Positions 54,622 to 64,000 of a DNA stretch of 64,000 nucleotides are shown piece after piece. The notes beneath the pieces were generated by a model, which had not been told where the DNA came from, searched no databases, and saw nothing but the letters and a program-made list of their open reading frames with translations. Source of the DNA: Branchiostoma floridae (lineage: Eukaryota; Chordata; Leptocardii; Amphioxiformes; Branchiostomatidae); NCBI RefSeq assembly GCF_000003815.2, contig NC_049980.1, positions 33,930,858 through 33,994,857 on the forward strand, read 5' to 3'. Position numbers and translations under genes: made by a program. Position 1 is the first letter of the stretch. The number at the start of each line of letters is the position of its first letter.

Positions 54622-57600
54622 TCAGTCGTCAAACACGATCTTCTTGCCCTGGAAGGCGGCGATCTGTCCGGCTTGCTCCTTCTGCTTGCGTTTGGCTGCC
54701 CAGGACGGGTGGAGGTGTGCTGGGGAGTCTGACGAGGACGGTTTTGTCACTTTACCTGCACCTGCATGGGCAGCACAAGTCAACAACATGGACTATATCA
54801 TCATCTCATCTAATGGATTAGCCTGGTATCCAGCCGTAGTATAGCAAATACTTGTATTTTTACTTATATTTGCAGAGAGGACATGTAAGATAAATGACAC
54901 AATTTCCTATTTGATACCTGGTGCTCTGGTGTGCTGCTGAGGCTTGCCCCTGGCTGCAAACTTCTGCAAAGTCCCTCTGTAAAATCAACATTCTTCAGTC
55001 AGAAAGGAAAACAAAACAAACAGAGAACAAAACATATACTAAAAACCCAAAGGCACACATGGATACATTGAACCAAGTAATATAGTATGAATATCAGTTG
55101 TTGTTTTTTTCTAGAAATACAGAGATCATACTTTTGTGAACTTCCGCTAAGCAGCGTTTTTCAGTTAACAAACACAAAACATACCAAAAGATACACAAGA
55201 AATAGTGAAACCAATAAGACAAATTTCCAATGGATACCATTCCTAAGTCAGCATACAGATGTGCCCCATGTGGCAGAGACAGTCATTGTCATATAGGATA
55301 GGACTGTGTAGCCATAGCCAAAGCTGTAGAGCTGATATAAATTTCGATTTTGTCATGGACGATACTGACCAAAGGAGACCACATGTAAAACCATCTTTTC
55401 TAGAACACATCATGAAGACAGAAGGTGAGTGGGTGGAGCGACAAAATGAAGGAATGATGTGTAGGAGGGGACAAATCTTACCTTTCCATTGGTCTTTTTC
55501 CCATCTTTTTCTCAAATTTCCCCTTCTTAACATGTCTTCCTCTCCTGCCCCCAGAAAGACTCCCAATGAAAAGAGACTCCCCCGGAAGCGCCCTCGCCAC
55601 CGCCGGTACTCCCAAACCTCCTCCGGAGTCAGGCGTCGTTTTTCTACCGTCCGTGTCTTCCTCTGGGTCTGGGTCCCCTTCTCTAAGGAACATGTCATCT
55701 CCTTCAGTCACTGTTGTCTCCTCTTTGTCCTCCTCATCTGCATCTTCATCTTCCTCAGCATCACAAGCTGCTTTTCTGGGACCCTTTCTCTTCGCAGTCG
55801 AAGGTTCAGTTCTTTTTGTCGACAGTTGGTCATTTGTTTCCCTGCTTTCACTAAGATTTACTTGTGATTCAGTTTTGCTTTCCGTCGGAGATTCCGTCAT
55901 CTGACTGGAGATTTCTTCCATCTCACTGTCAGCATCCTCCTCCATCTCCTCCTCACTGTCTTCTTCATCATCTTCACTTTCACTTTCTGAGTTTCTTGTA
56001 CTTACATCAATCTCCACAGTGCTTGGAGACTCTGTCAATGTCTTTGTCTCGCTCGTACTTTGGTGGATTTTGCCCTCCTCACCAACATCACTTACACTGC
56101 TCTCACCATGACTACTAGTCTGCCCAACTATGACATCAGACATTTGCTCAGTGTTTTCAACAGTTGAGTCAGTTTGTGTCTGTGTTTTTCCTGTGTTTTC
56201 TGCTGGTCTGTTTCCTGTTTTCATCTGTTCTGTTTTGTCAGCAGTTTTCTTAGCCTTGTGTCCTGGTTGTTTGTCCTTCACAGTTTTCTTCATGTGAGAA
56301 ACCATTTTCTGGTCAGGAACGATGCTGAATTTGGCTGAAAGATGAAGGTCATATAGATGTTACTCAAAGTTCAAATGCTGTAAGATATACTGAATAAGAC
56401 ATTTGTAGTAAACCTTTGTCCATATCCTCATTTGAACAGGCGTTCCAACTCGTTTGAATACAGAAATCAGTTGCCCATTTCAAGTTTCTTGGGTAGCAGA
56501 AGCAAACATAGGAGCAAACTACTACTCGGATTGGACCAATCAGCGCCTTTGTCTAAAATTTGGATGAGAATTGAATATTCCAGGCGTTAGAGATGTCCAA
56601 GTTTCCAGACGGAATAGCAGAGGAGCGACTGTACGTAGCGTATAGTAATAAACGTTGGAGTGAACTACTATCCCACTAAATTCACTTGTCCTGTCCTATA
56701 CACACACAAAATCAGTTGTTTTCATTTTTCTTAGCTTTTTTCCTTTATTTTCCCTTGTCTATTTGTACTGGGCACTTGTGTTGTGACTAACCCATGCACG
56801 ATCTGCAGTTAATCTCCACAGACAGGCTACGCAGTACAAAAGAAGAAGAAACTACTATCCTGATGGTACCCAGGCTACAACTCACCTCTGACCGTGTCCA
56901 GTTTTGCTTTCAGAGCCTTGTGGCTAATCAGTCTGGCCATGGCTCTGTCCTGGCTGGAGGAGGCTGGCTGTGGGGAACAAACATCAAAATTTCATCATTC
57001 ACCTTTGCAAACATAGCCCAGTTCCATCAATCCATGTGACAGCAATCTCTTAGAGACTGAGCAGCAATCATATGTGTGATTCAAAAGACAATAACAACAA
57101 AACACACAAAACATGAAAAGATTTATGTATGAAATTTGTTGATCAGTCTGTCAAAATCCTTGGTACCTCGGTAATCACAGCCTCTGGTAAGGGGGAGTCA
57201 TGAGGTGAGTTATTCCGGTGAGTATTTTGTGATGTTTAAAACAAATATTGTATTTTATTAAGTCAAAAGAATATTGGAATCAAACACATAATGCAGATTG
57301 TATTAACCATGATGATCATGAACATGAACATAATGGTCAACAGCTATATTATTGGGAATTTGTCATAAAAACAAACAAACAAACAAACACACATTATAAC
57401 ATACATTTGAACAGGTACTGTATAAGTCACTCACATTACTCAACACTTTGTGCTCATCCAAATCTGCAAACAGGCCGGCTTTTGTGACATCATCAGGCTT
57501 CAACCCCTGCAGGGAGAGAGAAAGAAGGTCAGCCAAACTTCTGAAGTTGGCATCTGATGATGGCTTAGATGATGAAGACCAGAGAGAAATACATCTCAGG

Positions 57601-59915
57601 GCTCTCAGCAGGATGTTTTCACAGGGTAAGGGCATCTCGATGCAGTAAAGCCACGTAGAAAGCAGGGCAGGCGTGAGCATTGTAGGGGGGTCTAGGGGCA
57701 TGCTCCCCCTTAAATTCTTTATAACTCTCAAAATCCCCCTGCCCATGCTGGCTGACGCAGCGTAAGGGCCTAAATCATACCGTAGGAGTCACAGTGTTAG
57801 TGCCCCCAACACTTAACTACAGTGGGGAGAACCCTGTATCACACAGGAATCATCTTAGATCTGAACTTTTGTGTTGCACAGAACTTGAACTTCTGTCTCC
57901 AGAAGAACTTCTATTTTACAAATTCATTCAAACTAAACACTACTTTTGGACTTACACTAGTCTTGTAGTTATCATTTTCAGACTAAGCACTGTAGTTCAG
58001 CATTGATGATACATGTGAAATGCTGTCCAATGAGGGCCTGCTGAACCCCAGACAGAATCCCTACCTTGAGAACAGTGATGTCTTCATGCAGTTTCTCGGC
58101 GCGGTGCTTGTTTCTCGCCAGCTGGTCAGGCTTTCCCCTGGGGGAGAGGGATTTCATTTCAATATTTTTTATTTAAAATTGTAACAAGGCAATACAGGAA
58201 GCTTCTGGATTCAAATCCCCAGCAGCACAACCCAATGCTGTGCCTTTGAGAAAGGCACACCTGTCTCCTCACTGGTGAAAATGTGTCCCTAGCATTGGTC
58301 AGTTTGTCATCTCAGATGGGGCATGAAGCCTCCTGTTGGTCCCCTGTTTGAGGAGAGCCACCAGATCCCACCACACTAGTACAGTGTCCCTTACCTCCCT
58401 CATGACCTCAATGAAAAGCGGCCTGCTGGCCGATTTGAGCTTCTCGTGAATAAAAATGGTTCAAACAAAAACAGTTATGGAAAGGAGTCCCTCCTGGTGT
58501 GAGTGGACCAAACCTTACAGTCCTGCCTTACCCAGCTCGTAAATACAGGGCCAAAGTTGTGTGTTTCACCTAAAGAAAGTCTACCAGCTACATAAGACAA
58601 AACAAAGGAGCTTTAAAACTGACTTCTTGTCCCTGAGTTTGCGGATGTTCCGACACAGAGTCTGGATCAGGAGGAGGCGAGCTCTCTTCACATCCCCTCG
58701 GAGGAGCACAATCTGAGAAGGAATCAAACAGGGATGGCGGGTTTAGTAACTGCATCTTCAACTTCTCAGTACAACGTCCTTGCTGATAAGTACATGTATA
58801 GGCTTATTTTGGAGGTTTTTTTTCTGCTTGTTTGGGACAATACTGTCGGTGGAATGCGGGAAAAACAACCGCTAATGTGATGATAACTAATGTTATACTG
58901 GGGAGGGGCGCGCTGTCGGCACTGAATTCGTAGAAAATGTTCAACGGAGATCGCTAATTTTTCACGGTTCTTTGAGATATTACTTTTGTTGCAGTCTTTG
59001 TTTTCAAAAGATCGATAAATGGAACTTGTTTATTGAGAAAAGTGCGCTGTGAACACACCTTTTTTTTGTGCTATATATAGTATATTTCTTCAACTGAAAT
59101 GAACTGTTTTTACAGATAATGGATAAGTAGCTAATTTGGAGAAAGTAACAACGTCGTGGCGCAACCTGAAATGCTGATGGTTCAAGTTGGTTTTTGATTC
59201 AGGTTGTCACCTGCGCAACCTGGCTGAAAAAAGTATTTCGAGCACTGAAGGTGAAACAGTTCTCGTCTCAACCATTGCCTAAAGTTGCATATAACAATGG
59301 TCAGACATGCTTTGTTTATGTCTCAGGGGCCTCCATCTTTGAACTATAATCCACATTTCCTGTCACAACACATACATTCTTGTATAATTTTACAAAGTCA
59401 AGTGTGAAACAAGCTTATACAGGTTTTTCAATAAAGAGTAGAGTAGAGTAGAGTGATATTTTATAGTTTGAATTCCCCGACCCTGTTACGCAATGTCATC
59501 TTCATGTGTTCTAGAGACGTACGCTGTAATCTAACATAGCTCAGATGATTTTAGATAAAAGTCTGTACAGTGTATACAACAACTATAACAACAAATATAC
59601 TTTGCAAAGTTGCAAATTCGGGGTGTTTACACATACATTGTTATGTAGACCATTTCCCTTCTTTAGAATCTCTCCCCCCGAGTTTATTTTATCTAAGATG
59701 TAGTTTGACTTACGTACGTCTTACGTATGATGCCTGGGACCCTCAGCCTAATGAGGTTAAGCATGAATAATGTATGGAAGGAGAAGAAGAAAAGAAGAAG
59801 AACTAGATTGCCCCCCTCCCACAAGTGGGTCACACATACTACATCACAAATATATACGTTAACATAAGAAATCTCGCACACTTACCTCTTTATTCAGCTC
59901 TGTGAAATTAACCAT
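54622..59915 (-). CDS. SRFBP1: SRFBP1 (BUD22 family; p49/STRAP-like), eight exons
   Basis: Family members are nucleolar or nuclear factors: yeast Bud22 acts in 18S rRNA processing, and vertebrate SRFBP1 binds serum response factor. Minus-strand exons are 59886-59915, 58624-58712, 58065-58137, 57435-57506, 56886-56967, 55482-56334, 54918-54976 and 54622-54761; all are GT-AG and phase-compatible, total 465 aa (vertebrate protein about 430). The N-terminus has the family helix [22 protein letters not shown] (about residues 15-36) and [17 protein letters not shown] near 96-112. Exon 6 (residues 117-399) is a low-complexity Ser/Glu/Lys-rich acidic region. The C-terminus [13 protein letters not shown] ... 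[13 protein letters not shown] is the diagnostic BUD22 end. The last acceptor has an alternative AG 6 bases downstream, also in frame. Start ATG at 59915 with a 10-codon first exon. Confidence 0.93.
56430..56880. repeat. Degenerate MITE related to the 53266 element, in SRFBP1 intron 5
   Basis: Shares AGCAGAAGC-AACATAGG-GC, AACTACTA, TCCAGACGGA and the end GATGGTACCCAGGCTA (56860-56875) with the intact 53.3 kb element, but the internal order is disrupted. Non-coding. Confidence 0.55.
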
Positions 59916-60120
59916 GTTTGGCCTCGACGATATTCAAAAGCAGAGAATCCATAAAATTCGGATACGGAAGAATTTCAGGACAATACCGAACATGCGACAA
60001 ACCGCATGGTCGCACAGCGGAGGTAAAATATTTTTCGTAGTGCTGCAACCGTTGTGCGCTGAAACCGGAAGTGACGCGCGTATACGTGACTCCTGACCTT
60101 TCTGCTTGCTTCTTGGAATA
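59916..60120. promoter_or_regulatory. Probable SRFBP1 promoter region
   Basis: GC-richer than its surroundings. CCGGAAGTGACGCG at 60065-60078 combines an ETS core (CCGGAAGT) with a half CRE (TGACG), and TACGTGAC follows near 60083. No TATA box on the minus strand. ETS/CRE combinations are typical of housekeeping promoters; the role here is inferred. Confidence 0.45.
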
Positions 60121-60224
60121 TGTTACTGCGCAGACTCCAACACTTAATGTGATTCGCTCGGGCAAGGAGGCTCGGGCTACCACCGGTGTACTACATCTTT
60201 AATAGACAGCATCTTTCATTTAAC

Positions 60225-60880
60225 TACAGGCCAGGTGAGACACTGTACATGTCAGTAAGGTGTGTTATCTTTTCATGCAGGCCAAGTGAGACAATGTACA
60301 GGTGTGTAAAGTGCATTTCCATTGTCTACAAGTACAGCCCAGGTCAGACCCTGTAACGTTACATGTGTGTATTAAAGGGTTTTTCCAGCGTCTACAGGCC
60401 AGGTAAGACACTGTAGAGGTAGCTAAGGTGTGTTTGAACAGTGTTTCCATTGTCTACAGGCCAGGTGAGACTCTGTACAGGTGTGTAAGGTGTGTTTCCA
60501 TTGTCTACAGGCCAGGTGAGACTCTGTACAGGCGTGTAAGGTGTGTTTCAATTGTCTACAGGCCAGGTGAGACCCTGTACAGGTGTGTAACTTATTGTAA
60601 GGTGTGTTTCCATAGTCTCGGGCCAGGTGAACCCGTACAAGTGTGTAAGGTGTGTTTCAATAGTCTATAGGCCAGGTGAGACTCTGTACAGGGTAACTAA
60701 GGTGTGTTTCCATAGTCTACAGGCCAGGTAAGACACTGTAGAGGTAGCTAAGGTGTTTCTCCATTGTCTATAGGCCAGGTAACACACTGTAGTGGTAGCT
60801 AAGGTGTGTTTCCATAGTCTACGGGCCAGGTGATACACTGTACAGGTGATAACCATGACAGTCCATAGTCTACAGGCCAG
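60225..60880 (+). repeat. 51 bp tandem array with splice-site-like core
   Basis: About 13 copies of TCTACAGGCCAGGTGAGACT, then CTGTACAGGTGTGTAAGGTG and TGTTTCCATTG. Each unit contains a pyrimidine-rich stretch plus ACAG (acceptor-like) and GCCAG|GTGAGA (donor-like), only five bases apart. The last copy runs into the sequence gap. It may have grown from the exon/intron border of a missing upstream cyclase exon. Confidence 0.85.
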
Positions 60881-60980
60881 NNNNNNNNNNNNNNNNNNNN
60901 NNNNNNNNNNNNNNNNNNNNNNNNNNNNNNNNNNNNNNNNNNNNNNNNNNNNNNNNNNNNNNNNNNNNNNNNNNNNNNNN
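60881..60980. other. Sequence gap of 100 N
   Basis: Exactly 100 N, the conventional size for a gap of unknown length. It directly follows the 51 bp array, so the array probably caused the assembly break, and the true distance to the next base is unknown. Confidence 0.95.
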
Positions 60981-61129
60981 ATTTGTACCTTATCCTTATA
61001 AAGAGCAGAACAGCACATAGGTAGATAAGTTGTTATACAGAACTCTCTGTTTTCCCTTGTTGCTGTGCGTCGCTTGTTTATGTGTACGTGCTGCTAGATA
61101 TGCAAAAAATGTATGGTACTGTTTCACAG

Positions 61130-62726
61130 ATCTTCCAAGAGGTGAGCGTGTTGTTCTCCAACATTGTTGGCTTCACGGACATCTGCAGCCGGGTCAAACC
61201 TATGGAGCTGGTAACTCTTCTCAACGATGCCTACACCATCTTCGACAATCTGACCGAACAGTATAATGTCTTCAAGGTATTTTCCTATAAATGTAGTATC
61301 TCGCTATAGATTTGTACATAAACTTTGCTTTTGAATTTGATATATTGGGCTGAAGCAACATAGTATTGTGTTACAATTTAGCAAGTGTGTCTAGCTGTTG
61401 ATGTATTACTTAATTTGAAGACGGCAAATTATAACTGTGACACCAGAAATGTATACATTCCATAGGTGGAAACGATCGGAGACGAATACATGATTGAGTC
61501 TGGAGCACCCATCCCCACCCAAGCGCACGCCTTTGACGTTGCTGACATGGCACTGGCTATGCTCAACGCTATTGGGCAGCTGAGTGACCCATGCAACGGC
61601 GAAACCATCAAAATCAGGATAGGTATGGACAGCAGAGGCCTTTACAACAGCTTTACCAAATGTTGACGCTGTGATTTGAAAGAAATTTTACGTAGCACAG
61701 CATTATTGTAAGTTACTAAGTTCAGAAAATTTGTGTTGTCCTAGGAATGAACTCTGGGCCTGTTGTTGCCGGTGTTGTGGGTCTGCGAGTGCCGCGGTAC
61801 TGTCTGTTCGGTGACACGGTCAACACAGCGTCCAGAATGGAGAGCACAGGAGCGGTCAGTATCTACTGTATATCCCACCATAATGACTTTACTCCATACT
61901 TATTACAGGAGATGTTTCCGTCTTCAGTCTGGCACTAAACTCCTCCCTAATAAACTTCCTGGGCCGCCTTGTGATTGGGCCCATGTTGTTCCTTTTTTGC
62001 TTTCTTTATCTTATTTCTAGCTTTGTACTTTCTATCTTAAAGCCCTTCTTTCACCAGGCCTTCCTGGAATCCAAAATATAACGCAAAATATGCTAGGAAT
62101 ATGTCCATAATTCTTCACCATAACGACACTGGTAACTTACAATATTTGTACATCACTCAACAGCCAATGACCATCCAGATAACCGGAGCAGCCAGGAGAT
62201 ACCTAAAGACATCCTACATTATTGAAGAGAGGGGACTGATTTCTGTTAAGGTATGTAACAGTCTAGCCATGTTATTCTCTTACTTATTCCATACATTGCA
62301 TTGCTAGCTTTGCAATGAAATTTTAACAAAAGGCACAGAAAGAGAATAGAGAAAGAGAGAGAGACAGCACATAGTATTCTATAAGGCCCTTACCAAATGC
62401 TGTTCCGCTCTTACGTGCAGGGAAAAGGGAAAATGAAGACCTATTGGCTGAAGATACGGCGAGAGAATGAGGATGAGGACGCCGAGTTCGACTCAGACTC
62501 TTCCGACTCCACCATCATCCCAGCTCCTCAGGGTTTGGCGGCTCAGGAGCCTAAGACCAAAGACAAATGTAAGGATGCTTCAGAAGATAAGAAAAACAGG
62601 AAAGAAGGAAAGAGGGCCATGGTTGACAACGACATGTTCCTGGATGGAAGTGGCGAAGACGTTCTTCAACCTGAGACGAAACATAGTAGTCGTACCAAGT
62701 TGAGTCAGGTCTGTAGTCTGATGTGA
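61130..62726 (+). CDS. Soluble-type guanylate cyclase subunit, catalytic domain and C-terminus (5'-partial)
   Basis: Class III cyclase domain that makes cGMP from GTP as a dimer. Exons are 61130-61276, 61466-61622, 61745-61854, 62164-62250 and 62421-62726, phase-compatible, 268 aa. Fragment numbering: [12 protein letters not shown] at 8-19, KVETIGDEY at 49-57, [14 protein letters not shown] at 119-132, [12 protein letters not shown] at 166-177. Present are the second metal Asp (D55), purine-contact residues (E51, C121) and the Asn/Arg pair (N128, R132), but the first metal Asp is Asn (N11). The insert [14 protein letters not shown] and lack of a kinase-homology domain favour the soluble family. 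The acidic tail ends CSLM, a CaaX motif; mammalian beta2 subunits also end in an isoprenylation consensus. The heme-binding and coiled-coil exons are missing, and the space upstream (to SRFBP1 at 59.9 kb) is too short for them apart from the gap. Could be beta2-like or an atypical (Gyc-88E-like) subunit. Confidence 0.88.
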
Positions 62727-64000
62727 CAAGTGACGTCCGTAAGATACTTTGAACTATGTTCATCCTGCTAATTAATGTACACAATTCAGTTTGTAATCAA
62801 CATATAAATAGGTCTAATGCACAGGATTAAATCAAATTAACAATTGATCATTCGACGTAACAGAAGGTTTTAGCCACAAGTCTTAATTTCTCATCGCTAG
62901 CTAGCCTAGTCTAATAGAGGTCTGTAAGAAGTGTTTATAAACACAAGGAATCCTGATCAATAACAAAGCTGATAATAACAGAAATCCGTGCTGTGACTGC
63001 CACTGAGAGGATGAGATTGTGAAACCACAAATTTTCACAATGAGTACGAAGTTTCCTTACATGGCCACTGGCTTCATATAGCTCGGCCTTCTTATCGGTT
63101 ATTTCTGGGGACGAATATATGTTCGTTACCCTTAAAAGTATATATATATATATATATTCTCCACAACAATAAAAAATGCTTGACATCAAGATTCGTTAGG
63201 AAATGACCAATCAAATGGCGTCAACCTCCAAAATATCTAAATTCAAATTCAAAGTTTCATATTCATTTTTTAATCGAGAGCTATTGTAATTTATATTTCT
63301 TTATTCAAAATGATTCAATATCATCACAAATATCATCTCTCCCGTGGATTTGTGATGGAATTTTCTGCTAAGTATGATGTCAGACTGACAGGTGATTTGG
63401 CACCGTTTTTCAAGGTAAATTCCCCTTACGGTTACACCTCTACCGGCGTATCAATTGATCTCATTCAATCTGGTCACTCGCCAACCTGTGATTGGTCCAT
63501 AATCCTACTTCATAATTCCTGCGAAAGTTCGTTCTACTTCTTTTTGTTCTAACCCAGTTATTTACTGGTGTCTGGCTCTTCATCACTAACCATATGGAAT
63601 ATGTAATGGAACAGTGTATTCCGACAAAAAGCCATCTCGATGTCTGAAGAGTATCTAAGTCATCCAGGAATGAATGTTCTTTTTTATATTTTAAGGTCGA
63701 CAAATTGACATTCCAACACTGTTAGCTAACGCTATTTTGTGAATATCAATGGGCTAGACTTATTCTAAATATCACATGAAGCTACAATTTACTTTTATCC
63801 GACAAAGATGGACCTTATAAATCATTCTTTATTTTGATGTGAATGCATTTAAGGGTAAACAGCCCAGGGTATTGTTTTGTTCGTTTACGTGCATGAAAAA
63901 AACAACACGTTAAATTTGGTCTTTACCAGACAATGGTTGCTGTACAATTCCAAAATATGTTTTTCATTCACAACACACGATGTCATGACAATGTATGCAT
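62727..64000. other. 3' flank of the cyclase gene
   Basis: AT-rich, with AATAAA near 63167 and a (TA)n run at 63140-63156. The open frame at 63310-63552 has no family resemblance or splice context. No RNA gene or intact repeat recognised. Confidence 0.5.

Noticed and set aside
55259-55867. 202 aa plus-strand frame
   Set aside because: Antisense shadow of SRFBP1 exon 6, whose minus frame continues in phase from neighbouring exons.

Overview
The window looks like nuclear DNA of an invertebrate deuterostome, most likely a lancelet (Branchiostoma). This is inferred from four intron-rich genes with GT-AG splicing, chordate-like protein sequences, many short foldback or MITE-type repeats, CR1/L2-like LINE tails and abundant local tandem duplications. 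The species cannot be proven from the sequence alone.

Layout. (1) 1.2-8.8 kb, minus strand: BDP1, the TFIIIB B'' subunit, rebuilt here from nine phase-compatible coding exons (937 aa), with a probable non-coding first exon near 13.8 kb. (2) 9.9-13.4 kb: a 3.5 kb DNA-transposon-like element with 18 bp terminal inverted repeats beginning CACAGTG, lying in the proposed BDP1 5' intron. (3) 13.77-14.05 kb: a compact divergent promoter with an NRF-1-type palindrome. (4) 14.0-25.1 kb, plus strand: FDPS, farnesyl pyrophosphate synthase, 12 exons. The catalytic form from the exon 3 ATG is 357 aa. Exons 1 and 2 join in frame and add a 96-residue leader that looks mitochondrial. (5) About 25.3-54.4 kb: a gene-poor stretch dominated by repeats (MITEs, LINE 3' ends, tRNA-like SINEs, a 38 bp minisatellite), with only two weak coding candidates. 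(6) 54.6-59.9 kb, minus strand: SRFBP1 (BUD22 family), eight exons, 465 aa. (7) 61.1-62.7 kb, plus strand: the last five exons of a guanylate cyclase catalytic domain of soluble/beta2-like type, ending in a CaaX-type tetrapeptide. Its 5' part is absent and lies beyond a 100-N gap.

The genes do not form an obvious pathway; they are two divergent pairs (BDP1/FDPS and SRFBP1/cyclase). One thematic link is that FDPS makes the farnesyl donor that the cyclase's C-terminal CSLM could accept, but adjacency is probably chance.

The most unusual feature is repeated duplication of exon edges. Partial copies of FDPS exons 7, 9 (both edges), 11 (six copies in all) and 12, and of the SRFBP1 terminal exon, lie directly beside the real exons, and a 51 bp splice-site-like array precedes the cyclase. 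This may be a lineage-typical duplication process, haplotype mis-assembly, or both.
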